From: Neurospora tetraspora | Lineage: Eukaryota > Ascomycota > Sordariomycetes > Sordariales > Sordariaceae | Reading direction: 5' to 3' | DNA length: 64,000 bases | Assembly: GCF_033439725.1 (NCBI RefSeq) | Contig: NW_026944383.1 | Coordinates: 620,001 to 684,000 of the forward strand | In this document: positions 35,801 through 50,877 of the stretch, piece after piece | Layout of the letters: each line of letters starts with the position of its first letter | Numbering within the stretch: the first letter of the stretch is position 1 | Notes under the pieces: model-generated | Seen by the model: only the letters and a program-made list of their open reading frames with translations | Told to the model about the DNA's origin: nothing | The model's database searches: none | Translations under genes and position numbers: made by a program

Positions 35801-38800
35801 TAATTAGGTACGGCCCGATTTGTAAACTAAACGCTAAATTACTTTCCTTTAAATACCCCAGAATAGTAATTTTAATAGTTATTTAACGTTAAACCCCTTG
35901 ACCTCTTCTTTAAAGTTTCTTATTAATTTAGAACGTAATTCCCATATATTATCTCTATTTTAATATTCGGCCTATTTAACGAGATACTTAACGTCTTTCG
36001 GTCTTTAATTTTTAATTATTAAATTTTCGACCTCCTATTTTTTTTGGCTGTTAATTTTTATAAGCTAAGGAGGCAGAATTTCTCTCCTGAATGGATTAGG
36101 ATTTTAGGCTAGTTTCTATAAATATACGATAGAGATTGCTGGATAAGTATATTATAAAGAAGGTAAATTGAATTTATAAATTAAAGAGTTAACCTTTTTT
36201 AAGATTTTATAAGGATTTATCCGTTTTACTAACTATTTATTCTTCGGACTACCTAATAAATAATAGTTTTTACTAAAGCGAAAATAAATTTTAATTTTAA
36301 GTTTAAATAATATTAGAGAATACTTTATATTATATTTTATTTTGGCCGCTATATTTACCCTATTAATAAGTTCAGCGGCTTCTAATTAGAATTCCTAACG
36401 TACTAACGTTAAAGATTCTATTATAATTACTTTTTCTATATTTGGGACTAGTAGATTGATTACAGATCTGGGCTTGAAATTGTAAATTAATTCGTTCGGA
36501 GATATATTAATGGTAGTTTAAATAATATTATTTAAATTATATTAAAATACTATTAATATAAGCGGTTATACCTGGGTATTAATAATGTACTATATACGAA
36601 TTATTATTTCCGCCGTCTAATTAATACGTTTGGATTAATTATCTATTTGGGTATAATAAATTGTTGAAAATAATAGATTTACTATTAATATTTTAAAAGT
36701 ATTGCGCTAAATAGTAGAAACGAATTTTGGATTACGATTATTAATTATAATAACTGGTAGACTTTAATTATAGTACTGTAAAATTTATAATAGAATAGTA
36801 GCCTATTTTTGTACGTTGTAAGTAGAATGTCCTATTAATAAGAGTACTTTTTTATTAAATTTGTAAATTATAGAGTATATAGTATTGAATTTATCAAAGC
36901 GGACGATGTTCTATATTGTATTAATTAATAGAATTATTAATATATCTGTTATAAAATGTATAATAATAGTATAATATAGCTTGGAAAAAGTCCGAATTAG
37001 TATAAGTTCGCTAGGAATTAATTAACGATTGCGCTAATTCTACCAGTATACTTCGTAGTATTTGACGTATTCCTAAACTATTTATATTTTTTAATATATA
37101 TAGAAGTAGGATAAGTCGTCTATTATTTTATTAATATTAAAATAATATTTTTTCGTTATATACGAATTGTAGGATTTTTTATACGTAGGAGCGAGGGATA
37201 TAGAAGCGATGCTTATCCTAATAATTTATAAAATATAGGAGGCCGTTTTTAAAGAGGTAAAGACCGGCGGGTAAATTAGGACGTATACTAGATTAGCATA
37301 TATAAATATACTTCAGAGAATTAATATTAATAATTAATTAAAAGATTTTATTATATTTAAGGTCGGAAAAGTAAAGGAAATAATAGGAATTATAGTGCGG
37401 ATATCCTAGGAACCTCCATATATATAAAAGTAAAAATATTAATTTCTTCTAAATAATTAAAATAGGATTAAATATCGGTAAATTTATTAGAAATATTATT
37501 ATTATAAGCGGGTTCGATAATCACTAATTTTAATAATATATCGGGAACGATATTTAATAGGTTTAAAATATAGAAAATAGTTATATTGAAATAGAAAGCT
37601 TAATTAACAACATTAATAAATTTAAAATTAATTTTAACTAAATTTATAGTACGTAGAAAAGTATATTTAATAATATTTACAATTAAAGTATAATTGGTAA
37701 TAATATTTACACAATACTCGTTAGATTGGACTATTTTGCGTAAGTTTTATAAAGCCTAAATAATTATTACGACTTTGGTTTCCGTAGAACTATATTTCTT
37801 TTCAGCCGGAATAATTAATTTTGATAGGAAATAAATCAATTTAATGATAATTAAAGGAATCTTACTTATACTAAGGATAGATTCACTATCCTATACGTAT
37901 TTGAATTAAAAAATATAAACCTTATAAACGCTTCTATTAATATTTATTTTAATAAATAATACTTCGTTCTTAATATAGTAAAATAAATACATTTAATTAT
38001 ATAAATTCTTTTATATATTACGAAAAGTTTCTAATTCTTCCTTAGTTAATTCGAATTTAACTTTAAAAGTATAGGCCTTCTAAGCGTATTTTATTATTCT
38101 TAACTATAAATCTCCCGATTTTTATATTCGTTTTAATAATTCGGTCTTCTTTTTATTTAATAATTCTTCTTTAACTATAAATTAAGGTATACCTTTACGT
38201 AATTAGCTATATTGAAGTAAATTTTTAAAGAATTTAAAGTATCCAGAAAATTAAGTTTTTAGAACGCTTTAATTCGATCTTTTACATACGAAAGACCTTC
38301 GCCGTCGATAATACTATTAAATAATTAAATAGACGGGAAGGCGGCAAAAGATTTATTAGCGCTAATATATATACGGTATTTATTAAGTAAATTTATAACG
38401 ATAGTTAAGTATTCTAAATACTTTTCTTTAATTGTATTATAAATAACGATATTATTAATATATATTTGTAGGAATGAATAGTAATTAAAGAATAATCGGT
38501 CTATAAATTGTTATATGAAAGTAGGAGAATTTTTAAAATTTATAAGAACGATATTAGATTGTTTAAGACTCTGAAGATTAATTATTATTATATAGTTACA
38601 ATAGTGAATAAAGATAGGCAGTTAATAGAAAAATTTAGCAGCGTCGAAGATAAAGAAGAATTTTTTATCGATTATTAAATTAATAATATTCTTTTAATTG
38701 GGTAATAAATATATATCCAGAAAAATATTATTATTTAATAATCGGAGGTTAATAACGGTACGACTTTTATTAGCCCTATTAATTTTTTATTAAATAATAA

Positions 38801-40757
38801 ATATAAGGTACGTAATGGGCGTGGGCTATAATATAAAAGATATTTTCCTTTGGGCGTATATTTTATTGTATTCTTTCTTAAGAAATTTACAATCTTTAGC
38901 TCTAAGAAGGTAAAATTTAACGATTTTCTACTAATTTTACTACCCTTCAATAAAATTAATACGTATTTTATCTTCCTCTTTTATAGAAACGATCCCCCTA
39001 TTTCTAAAAATATTAATATACTTATTTAGGAGGCTCTTAATTTATTAAGTAAATTTATAATTAGTATTATAAATATTAATACCTACTTTGGAGGGAATGG
39101 ATTTAATATTATTAAATTTATTAAATCTGTAAAACGGGACGTTAAAAGCTATTTTACGAATTATAGTTTCCTTATTGTCTTTTATACCTTTATCGATATA
39201 TATAATATACTATTCCGGAGGGAATCCGGCTTTGATTACTACAGTTACATATATTACATCCGAAGCGTTAATAAATATTAGTTTTTTTAATAACTTTAAG
39301 CGAAGGGTATATAATTATATTAATTCGAATATTTGCGGGATAAAAAGTAGTTCGTTAAATTAATTAAAGTACAGAATTACTTTACATATTTTACTATTTA
39401 CAGTAATATTTAATACAAAAGGATATTAAGCGTGAAAACTATATATTGTGCGTTTATTTTAACCGTAATAATTATTAAATTAGGTGCTATAGTATATTAG
39501 GAAAATATTTGATTAGTTTAAAAGAAGAATTGTATTATTTTTAGCGAAAACCTTGGTAATGAATGTATTTTCCCCTACTTCCTCTTTCTTAAAAAAAACT
39601 TCGCCGCGCACTTTTATGTTAAAAATGGATCGAAAGGAGTAAAGAATAGTATTAAAATTAATTTTTATTCCGTAATAGCGAAGGAAATTAGTATTAATAA
39701 TATATTTGGGCTTAATATATTAATAATTAGGGCGGATATTTGAAAGTAATTGTTAATCGTAATACTATTAACTTTTCATTTTATATAGAAATTAAATTTA
39801 GCAAAAGTATTAATTATTATTTTTGAATTGATTCCCTTTATAATATTCGGTAGAATCGAAGAATATTGAATATTAAGTAAAAAGTTATTAATAAATATAC
39901 GATTTACTATAATTAATAAATAATTCAAATTAAATCGTATTGTAATTTGTAATATATTTAGGTTAGGTTTAATATTAACTTATAAATATAAAGTATTTTT
40001 TCTTAAATTTAATTCTCCGTTTTGTAATATAATATTAGGAATAATTTCAATAGTCTAACCTTCGGTAAAAGCGAATAAATAATATTGGATAAGGTTAGTT
40101 TCCGACCGTTTCTTAAGACGGGTAATTTTATTTCGATATCCGCGTTTCTTACTTTTTCGACCCGTACGAATATTTCCTAAAAACCCTTCGAAGTTGTAGC
40201 TTAAAGTTTAGATAAGAGATTAAATAATTTATAAAATGTTTAGGCTACCCTTAAATATTTAGGAATTGCTATAAAATTAGGATTAAATAATGAATTTAGT
40301 AATAGGGTTACTATATAGCCTTCGGCGGAAATATTTTTAATAGCGTTTCCGTTAAAAATAGCGGCCGGGTACGTGAATTTAAGCGTTGGCCGGGTAATCA
40401 GAGTAATATTATTGGAAGATACGAAAATAATAAAATTAATAGAATTAGTAAAATAAATAGAAAATTTATTATTATGTTTAAGGGCCGATATATTTATATA
40501 AGAATTATTTATTTCCTTTTCGAAATTATAAATAAAATTGTAATTTTCGCTTTCGAATTTGGATATTCTATTATCAGCGTTAAATTCGTTAGTATAAACG
40601 TTAAGTTAATTAGTATAAATATAGTAGCTATCCTTATAAAATTATTACTTACCGAACTATTTAATTCAATAATAGAAGTAAATACTATTATTACCCGAAT
40701 AATCACTGTTATAATTATTTTAACCAAATTTATTACTCAATATATTATTCCTAAATC

Positions 40758-41006
<249 letters not shown>

Positions 41007-43567
41007 CATTATTATTAAAAACTGATTATTAGAATCCTAATTATTAAAAGGCTTATTATTTTTATCTTTCGAATTACTATAGTCGCTTTAATAAGCGAAA
41101 ACTTCCCTAAAATTAACTAGTATTTTGTTAGAAGTAATATTAAGGGAACCTTTATTATAATTAGCATTTATAAGTATTTGGAAAGTAGAGTACGAAACTT
41201 TCGAAAGATCGATTAATTCGTTATATACCGCTTCGGCCTTTTTAATAACGGCGTTAACGTAATTATTAAATTATACGCCTTATTACGGTTTGGCGTAGTA
41301 GGATTTTAATTTTGGGTATAGGCTATTCTATAGGCGAATATAAAATTGGAAATTATTACTATTACCTTATAAACGAATGTATATAAATATTTCTACAAAA
41401 TAATCGTATAGAGCGTAATTATTTTTCCTATTTATTTCCGCGGTGAATTTGTACGTATTTAGTTATTATTGGGCTTCATTAGGTTTAACCTTAAAATTTT
41501 AATTAAAGGCGTTAATAATTTTATTAAAATTATTATAAACTTTATTACGTTTAATATTAGAAAGTATATTAATTTATTAGGAAAGGGTGGTTTTATATAA
41601 TATTATTTAAATATTATTAGTAATAATTTTACAACGCTTAATATAAATAAACGAAGCTTCGTAAATAGCGTTAAAGAAAAGTTTATAATTAGTATAGATA
41701 TTAATTTTACTATTAGTATAGATACCTTTCATTTTCTTATTTTTATCCGCATTAGGATACAATATTCTAACGTTAAAGAATTTCTATTAGATAATTTTAT
41801 TAAGCGCTCCAGAATCCGATATTATATTATTACTATTAGGATTGGGTAAATAATGAGAAAAATTAATAGAAAGGGATTTAGCGAAATATATTATCGATTA
41901 TTATAGGTTAATAGGCTAAGTAGGAATTTAGTATTATTAACGGACGAAGAGTTAAATTGGAGGAGGATTTTATATTTAAAGAGAAATTCTAGGAATTTAA
42001 TATTTGGAAATTTGGATTTAAAGTAGAGGAGTTTAACGAATAATATTTTTAATTTATTAATAGGAATAGTAACTGGGCGGTAGAATTTATTCAATTTATT
42101 AACGAGCGGGATAATTAAATATTGCAATATTATATATAATTGGAATAGGACGTATCCCGGTTATTAGTATATAAATTATTAAGTAATCCATATTTAAATA
42201 ATAATTTCTAACCTTTTTAATAGATAAATGGTTAAGAAGTAGTAAATTTTATAAATTTTCTATTAGGGGCCGCCGGTTGTTGTAATTAATACGAAAATAT
42301 TTTAATTAATTAATAGCGTTAGTAATATATAAGTTTTGGGCTTTAATTATAGTATTATGGTATAGCGGTATTATATATTAATCTTAATTAATAGTACGGA
42401 TAGTATTTAGGGTTAAATTATTCTAAGTAGTACGGGCGATATATTAGGGAGGTTTAACGAAATAAATTAGAAAAGTATTAGCTATAATTAGAATAGGTTA
42501 TTCGAATTAGCGTTCCTATTATTATTTTATTATAAATCGAATTAATATTTCGATTTGAATTATGTTAGTGAAATATGTAGTAGCCAGGTTAGTAGCGAGT
42601 TGTTCAGTAAAATTAGTAGCGATTTATATAATCGAATTAGTATATAAAACGATGGATTCTATTAGAGATATAAGACGAATATTTTAGTTAGCCGGAATTA
42701 GTAGTAAGGAAGGCGGTATTGGGATTTAAGTCGGATTGATAGGAGGAGCATTAATTATTTTAATAGTATTTAAAAAATTAGTAGAAGGAGTATTGGCTAT
42801 TTTAATAGTATTAGAAAAATTATTAGAAGATTGAGATTAGGAGCTTATTTTAAATACGTTAGTACTAGGAGGAATTAGTACTTTAGTAGTTTGTTTGATT
42901 GTATTGTTGGTAATTTTGCCATTATTAATTTTGAATTGATTTATATAATTGCGATAATACTTCTTTTTGAATTAATAGGTTTAACCGTCCTTATTTTTAG
43001 GAAATAGCTAAGTTTTCCTATTTAAAATAGGATAATTTTTAATTAGGCGGCGATACTTTCGTAGGATAAATTGGATTGTTTTATTAGCTATATCTATATT
43101 AACGACCTAATTTATATTAAAGTTTTAGTTCTTATTTTTCGTAGCCGAATATTCTTCGGTGAGGATTTAATTTATTTCATTAAAGTGAAGTTTGGCTACT
43201 TTAATAATAAGATTTTAAGCGATAATATAAAGATATTCTTTATAGTAAAGTTATTTTTAGAATATAATACAATTAATAATCTCCTACGCTTTATTTAATT
43301 ATTGGCTATTCTATAATTTAAAAGTTGTAATTGGAATAGAATTGTTATTGTTTAATATAGTAAAAGTGTATTTCGAGATTGGTAGGGATAATAAAAGAAT
43401 TATAAAGAAAAGGGAGTTTAAAGAATTGGAATGGGTAATATATTTAGTTTTAGGATAGTAAGTTTAATAATTGTATTAAAATTATTGAAACGAAGAGTGA
43501 ATTTCCCCCTTTTACGAAAGGAAGAGAGAAAAATAATAAAGAATAATAAGGTCGGTTTAAAATTGAA

Positions 43568-43937
43568 TTGTAGGTATTATTTATTACGTAAAGATATGCT
43601 TTATAAATAATATTAATAGAGAATAAAAGAGTAAATAATTGGTTGTTAGATAGAGTAATAGTGCGTAACGATTAGTAATAGTTTTATTAAAGGAAACGAA
43701 GATAATAATTATCGAAAGCCTTAACTTGGAACTTTATATACGATTTTATAGAGTGTAAGTAAAATAAATAATAGGTTATAAGGTAATAATTGATTAATCT
43801 GTTAATTTTAATAGAGATCGATGGGGTGAGCACTCTTATATGCCGTAATATGCTTAGATGAGCATGTCTATACTTAACTCAGTATGTATTACGATAGGGT
43901 GGAGATATTCAGGTACCGCCTGGAATATCTCTTGACA
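43568..43937 (-). repeat. Right LTR (5' LTR of the minus-strand element)
   Basis: 370 bp beginning, on the minus strand, TGTCAAGAGATATTCC and ending CCTACA, i.e. TG...CA ends as expected for LTRs. It is less RIP-altered than its partner at the outer end (for example gagcatgtctatacttaact). Confidence 0.85.
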
Positions 43938-44740
43938 ATTATTGTTTAGCAACCGTATAAAATATTAATAGAGAATAGTTAATTTAAGGAGTAAATCCTT
44001 TATAATTTCGCTTATAATACTTTAATTAATTTAAAACTTATATACTGTAATTCTCTAAGCTTCCGCATAGGCTAAAATATACAATACCACTATCACTTTC
44101 TAACGTATAATCTAATATCTAATCGACTCCATACCGGTATGGATTTAAAGCTATTATACTAAGGTTTTGAAAGTATATTAATCTATACGAAAGAGGTCTT
44201 TAAATTAAGTTTCAACTCTATAGTATATAATATCTACTAATTCTCTAGCGTACTTTAGACTGCCCGAGTATATAAAAGTAAGTAATTTAAAAAAAAATTC
44301 CTATTAAAAAGAACGTATATCGTATTAGCCATGGCAAAAGTAAAAGCAATTCGTTTAATACTATTTATATTAATTTTATAACGGGATTTAAAGAATTAAT
44401 TTATATAAGCATTATAATAAGTAATCGTTTCTAATATCCTACGATAAAATATCCTAAAATACGACAAAGCCTTAATTATACCCCGCAACTGTATTGATTC
44501 AATTAGATTTTTACATTTATATTCGCTATATACTCGTATACTTCGTATATTCGACTATAAACGTAGTTTGGGAGCTCTCGTTGACTCTAGTAGAATATCG
44601 AGTATATAGCATTCAATACCATAAAAAGTAGAAATATTTAAACCTAAATAGGGAGGTAATACAGTCCGCATTAGCGCGGTACGAAATTTAGCACCCTAGT
44701 TAGCATATAGGCTGTTAACAATAGCGCACAGCGGTAATCT

Positions 44741-46716
44741 ACTGCTAATCTTGGTCTAGCTTCCTAAAAAAATCGATCTTGGCGGTCAAAAAGCAATAGA
44801 AAAGGCGTGTTCCCGACGGAAGCACATCCAGCCGATCAGGCCCTAAGCGCCGAAGCCTGTCACCACCATGCAGGCTGTCGGTTAGGGAAAAGAACACTGC
44901 GACTCTGCCACATTTGGTTGAGCAACATTTATCACCACCATCCAAGAGTGACTCTTTTTTGGCATGGAAAAGACCACGCAGTGAGAAGGCATCTTTGTCG
45001 CGTTGATGGAGGTGAGGTAGCAACTGTCAGTTTTGCAGGTTCATGTCGTCCACTTTATTCCGTGCTTTATTACTGCATAAAGGTAAGGTACTGTGCAGTA
45101 ACTATTTCTAAGGTACCTACTTTTCACAAAGGCGATAGGTAGGTACCTTGTGTAGGTTGCCTAACAACGGGAACTGTACACTGATATCCTTTTGAGATGA
45201 GTACTCCGGCATACCTATACAGTGAACAACCACGGCCCACTACTACTCACATTATCACGAATTTCAAACTTACGGGACTCATGTAGTAATAGGTGATACA
45301 TTCTCAATGATCTTCACCTGCATGAATTCAACCTTAACAGGTGTTTAAATTTTCATCTTCTTCGATTCACTGTGTTAGTGCCCGATAGTACCAAAGCCTG
45401 GCGGTTGCGACTTGCGGAATGGAGCTTTATAAGTCAAAGTGGCTCTTCCCGCAAGCAGGGACGAGCAGGGACTGGCACACCCCAACTCCAACGGGCAGGG
45501 ACAAGGGCAGCAACACATGGGAACGTCGTGAACGATAGGCGGAGCCGAGTGGACGCTGGATGGACGCCCACCGAACCTCCTCCCACTGGACTCTTCCCGC
45601 TGCCCTCTGCCTGCCTGCAACCTCTCTCACCTCTTTTGGGCTGCCGGCTCTCCGCTTGGCTCTGCCCGTGAGGTTCCAGCGAATCCAGCTTCTCGTCTTA
45701 AGCGCAGGCGGCGTTCGTCCCCTCACAAACCCTCAAAAGTGCACCAAAGCCCAGATCGTACAGTAGCCAAGTCTCCTCGACCTACCTCTAGCTCCAGCTT
45801 CCATCCTTCTCACTGGCTGCCCGTCCCATTGCTCTCCCACCCGGACGACAACCCAGCAAGACTCGGCGCTGAGTGGAAGAGAAAGAATTGGGTCGGCTTG
45901 TTTATCATTACGTAGATTTTGGTTTTCCTTCTGGCAACCATTTCTGTCGGCTCTTTGTTTTTTCCATTCGTTTCTGGCTGTGGTTTGTTTCGTTCTTCGT
46001 TTCATCTCTTTCCAGAAACCCTACGTCTTCGTCCATCTTCGCCCAGTCCTTCAGTTGAAGCTTCGATTTGGGATCCGCGAGTCGCAAACCTAGCACAGCA
46101 TCTCGGCCGCTTTGAAAGGCCCAAAGAATATTCCAAAAACAAATCCAACCAAGCCTCCATCTTCGGCGCCAGCATCGCCGGCACCCGACTTACCAGCAAG
46201 CCTCCCAAGGTCGCATCTTCTGGCCGGCCCGTGGCTTGACTGTCCTTGGACCCATTCCCGGAGCCGCACAAGGTTGAAAGAGCTTGAACATTGTTGTGCT
46301 GCTCTAGAGTACGCCTGCCTCCAGTCTGCCTCAAGGGATCAATATCCATCAGTCACCAACAAGCACACCACATATATCAGCTTGACCTTCAGCTTCAAGT
46401 GCTGAGCTTCCTTTCTGTCCACGAGCACCTCGAACCGCGGCGCATTCCATCGAGCTGATAGCAGCAAACCAATAGACGACGACAGCATATCCTGTATCAC
46501 CGCTTAGGACGCAGCAGCACAGTGTGGTCTATTCTTCACAACATTTTATGCCGCACCGAGTGTGGTGTCAACGTTCACTCGAGCTCACACAGGCCTACAC
46601 GCAGCCCACTCCTTTGGCAGCTTCCCGTTGGACGTTCTTGGAAGGCCAGCGTGAGCCTTGTGTTAAGGGCTCCTCTGGTTTGCAGTGCGGGTTAGCCATT
46701 GCAACCATCCCCCGCA
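44741..46716. other. Region upstream of the 722-aa protein gene
   Basis: No supported gene. The last several hundred bases are probably the long 5' leader of the following gene: there is a T/C-rich stretch ending in a good acceptor (tttcatctctttccag, near 46001-46016), suggesting an intron in the 5' untranslated region. Frames of 60-115 codons at 45370-46400 on both strands show no domains. Confidence 0.5.
44820..44848 (+). repeat. Island-flanking inverted repeat, right copy
   Basis: Reads AAGCACATCCAGCCGATCAG then gccctaagc on the plus strand, the inverse of 29776-29805. The 17-base core GCCGATCAGGCCCTAAG also occurs at 3611-3627 in the same orientation, at the right border of the other AT island. 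Confidence 0.9.
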
Positions 46717-49214
46717 ATGGCTCTTGAGGCACCCTTGAGATCATCGACTGGAAGCTTTAAATCCATCTACTCTCCCTACACAGAGATGTCGTTCTCGGCG
46801 GGTCCAGATTCCCCGCTGCCTGCCCAATATATGGCGTACGATTCCTTCCCTATCGATTTCCAGCCCCGTCAAACTTACTGACTCTTTCATCTCCAGCTCC
46901 TCGTCGGCCTCCGATTCTCAGTCACTACGCCCTACTTCCTACATCAGACCCAACTCGGCACATCTGCTCTTAAGTCCGACTAGCGATATTGTTGGCCCAT
47001 CTCCGGTGACATCGAATGGTACCGAAACTACAGAGATCGAGGACGACGAGGCAGAAGAACATGTTGGGCAAGGGCAAGGGCAGCATGGTCATCACTCGGT
47101 TAGTTCAGCCTCCTGGCGTGATATTGAGCTCAAACTCCGATGCTGACGAAACAAGCTTATGATGCTACGGACCAATTTACCGGACCATATACGGAAATCT
47201 ATGGGTGATGAGGTTGTCTCTGTGATACATGCGCCACCAAGCTTTGAAAATTGGGTATGCTTCCCTCCCAAACATGAATAGAATGCGATGTTGACTCGAA
47301 TTGGGGACAGAAATCAAGTGATAACTACTCAAGATCCAGCCTTTCGAACTCTGTCAGCGCCGCGAGTGCAGAGAGTAGCACCATCAGTCCCCCGGCCAGC
47401 GAAGCCTCGACGGTATGTACAATGCCCGCTTTGGTGATAACTGTATAGCTAAATGAGATCCAGGCACAATCCCCTCCGACCCACTCCCGCCCAATGGTTA
47501 ACACGAACGTCAAGCCGGTAGCGTTCGGCCTGGATGCACCGACACCTCAAGCTCAGAGGTTGGAAGATGTCTTTGCAAACGAGACTTCCAGGTTAAGGTC
47601 TAGCACTACAAGTAGCTTAGAACGTGAGTATACACTTGTCATCTGCTCAGAAGCGCCCGGCTGATTATTTACAGTCATACCAGAAAGCCACGAAGGGGAT
47701 TCACGATACGAAGATGCGGACGATTTTCTCACTGCCGAAACCACACCGAGCGAACAGACCGAGATTCAGGCTCTTTCAGCAGCTCTAGAAGAGTGCTGGA
47801 CGCTTTGCAACACTCTTGCGAACCTCAGTTCTATACACCGCGAACGTGTATTCAATAGCTCTGGAACTCCGGATGCTCACGAGAAAGCGTGGAAGAGCTG
47901 TTGGAAACTCTGCAAAAGACTTTATCAGAGCAGAAATGATTATCCCGAGTCTCACAACATTGCCCGGACTAACCTAGATCTTTGCCGCGACTTTTGCCAG
48001 TCATTGTTCGATGTACGGCAAAAGAAAGACGAAGTAGCTGACTCGATATTGAGAGTGAGCTTTGAGTTAAACAACCAGTACGGAATCGTCGTCTTGTCAT
48101 TCTCATCACATCAGCTAACTCGTTATGCAGTCTATATAGCGCTCAAGACACTCGAAGCCTCCCCGAGGCGTTTAGGGAGCGGACCTTGGACTTTTACATC
48201 ACATTATGCCACCGACTTATGAAACAACGAAACGATTCGCCCGAAGAGACGGACTCGCTTCTACGAGCTTGCTGGGCGCTGGCGGAGATGTTGTTTAGCC
48301 TTCGACAAAACCGTCGTGATGGTAAAGCTCCAGATGAAGAGCTTTTGGGATCCGCAGTCCAGGCGTGCTGGGAGTTGTGCGATATCTTCAGGGAGGGCTG
48401 GACACAAATTCGACCTGATCGAGGAACACCCCGACCGAGTCACATTAACTTTTTCTCCCCTGGAAGCTATGGGTTACAGAGCCTCTCATCCAACCACCAG
48501 TCCGATTCCCGTTCCAACGCCGGCAGCCGTGCCTCAATACGCTCGAAACGTGAAAGCCTCCGGAGCCTCAGCGACCTAACGGATCGACCACGACAAAAGC
48601 CAATCATACCCGAGACACCAGTTACCGAGTTTGAAGACACACCAGTTTCGCCAGATGCCAGCCCCCAGATGCCTAACATCATGGTACTTGGGCCATCGAA
48701 CGACCGCAGCGACTCGCGTGGAGGGCGCTGGTCGAGCAGCGCCTCAAACCTTTCGGGGTACAGTCAGAGCAGTCAGCACACGTCTAGCACCGCCACCACT
48801 GCTACTGCCACCATTGAGGATATGAACATCACCCGCATCAAGGTTTTGATAGTTAAAGCTGCCATGAACATTGGTTTCAGTCGGGAAACTGCGGCAGTAG
48901 ACGGCAAAGGCGGTTCGGCTGCCTTGCAGACATTTGTCAAGAGCTTGCCTACGGGATCCTTCGGCTCGTTACCGATGCATGCCACGTTATTGCAGAACTA
49001 CAAGAATCTGGTGCTAACCGATTCCGCATTCCGAGCCTCCGCTAGTCTTCCACCTCGAGGGAAGCGCATCAGTGCCATCGAAATTGCGAAAAGCGTCAAC
49101 TGGATGATGATGCGGTCTGGACAGTACGGGTTTTTGAAAGATCTCTTCAGGCTTGTGTTCGGCTTCCAGGTTGAGGATGCTGAAAGCAGAAAGAATGCTT
49201 CTGTTGCGGTTTGA
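46717..49214 (+). CDS. Conserved fungal protein of unknown function (possibly DUF7624 type)
   Basis: Seven exons: 46717-46835, 46897-47098, 47156-47254, 47311-47412, 47464-47623, 47675-48077 and 48131-49214; 722 aa. The first intron has a perfect TACTGAC branch point. The last donor (GTACGG at 48078) was chosen because the stronger-looking GTGAGC at 48055 breaks the frame. The first ~250 residues are Ser/Thr/Pro-rich and disordered. The central helical domain has repeated Trp/Cys patterns, such as ALEECWTLCNTLANLSSIHR, KAWKSCWKLCKRLYQSR, LLRACWALAEMLF and AVQACWELCDIFREGW, then another Ser-rich linker. The C-terminal domain runs from ITRIKVLIVKAAMNIGFSRE to FLKDLFRLVFGFQVEDAE. From memory it resembles proteins labelled DUF7624; I cannot confirm. 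No signal peptide or membrane segment. Confidence 0.85.
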
Positions 49215-50877
49215 AGGCTTCTTAACTAGTCACTGGAACCAAACAAATTTGAGCACGACGCGGTAGATTCGGGACGGCACACGTTGACGTCCTCGCATAT
49301 TCGCGTCAACACCGAGCACAGTTGGGTGATTTCGAGGCCTTTTCAGATGTCGGCCTCTTCAGCTATAAGTTGGCGGGGCACAGGACAATACCCAACCTAC
49401 GATCTCGCCAACCAGCCTCGTCCCTTGGCCGTATTGGCATGGAGCTTCAAGGCATGGTCGAACGTGTTGAGTCACCAGCCAACTTCTCAAACAGGAAATG
49501 CCCTCGCTGTTCCCATTGACCGCCCACATGATGGGACAGAATAGATGTACTTACCGTCGCCTACTTGGAAGCGCAAGCAAACCCCCTCGTAGGCCTCCTT
49601 ACCACACAATAAAATGGCCTTGGACATCAACTGTCTGAGCATGCAGGAAACTTCGGTTGGCCGCATGAATCAGCACTTCGTACTTTTTTCTCTATTCGGA
49701 GATCAATCCTTCAGTCTGGACATGTCGTTCACTGTTCACTACTTGCCTTGATTTTGGAAATCTGGGGTTAGGCGCTTGGCGGTTGGTTGTCTCTTTTTAC
49801 AATTGTAGCCTTGGTTTTTTAATTGTATCGGAATGATTTCGGAACGCTATATATATACCCCCTTTATTTGTTGAGGAGCATGATGAGGTGGAACGAAAGG
49901 GCGGCGGGACGGCATCGGGGCGTGAATATAGTCAATGATATTTGCTTGTATTTTGGTGTTGGTGGGCCACTCATCATTCTTTGACTATCTATCTATCTGC
50001 CCAGTTGGGCGTCAAAAACTTGTTGGTTTAGATACCTATTCGTATTCCTTTGTGTCGCCCATGTTGGTGGTGACTTCTCAAGAACATCACATTGGAGATC
50101 GGACAAAGGGTGGTAGGTGTTTACGGATATTCAGAATCAACGGAAGGAAGGGTAGGTAAGCAAAGTGTAAGGTTAGTTTTACTTCATATTCGTTATACAG
50201 CGACTATCATACATAGGTATCGTCGTAGTTAAAGCTGGTAGGTACGTAGGTAGTCAGGCGATCGATAAAGGTACACCGCTACGTACGTAAAGGCCATGTC
50301 AACATGGGTGAATACTGAACAGATACACACTGCTGGACTTGGATAGAATAATACCAATATTCTTCTAGCTCTGTGTGTGAAGTATCTATCTATCCCTTTT
50401 AACACCCTCCATCTGTTGATGATGAGGGGGGAACGAAGGCAAAGTGCATAGAAGAAGGGCGGAAGAGTTGGGGTTGTCAAGAGATCCTTGGACTAACACA
50501 ATATCAAGTTAAACGTTCTGTTCATTCTCATTTTTCTACCAACTCGACACCTGGGGTATGAAAGAAGCAGTTTCCCAAATACATTCTCACGGTATCCTTG
50601 AAAAGCTATGAAACTCCTTTTAGACTGACAACCTGCTCGATCGCAAACAACCGAGCGTCCCTGTTGATTCTCCACCACGGTATGATCATGCACCCAACTC
50701 CCGTAAAGGCGACGGTAATCGCCGTTGTCCCTCTACCTCCCTTCCCTCTTCCATGATCCATCTTTCGAGGTCCACACTGCGTCGGGCATCAAAGTCTCGA
50801 CGTCGTGCTTATGATGTTCTGTGTTATTACGAAAGAACAAAAGTTCCTTTCCGTTGCGAGGAAAACGTGGTCTCCGT
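49215..50877. other. Convergent intergenic region
   Basis: 3' regions of two convergent genes. No supported gene; frames under 90 codons only. A ctatatatata run near 49846 resembles a TATA element, but no downstream frame supports a gene. Confidence 0.5.
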
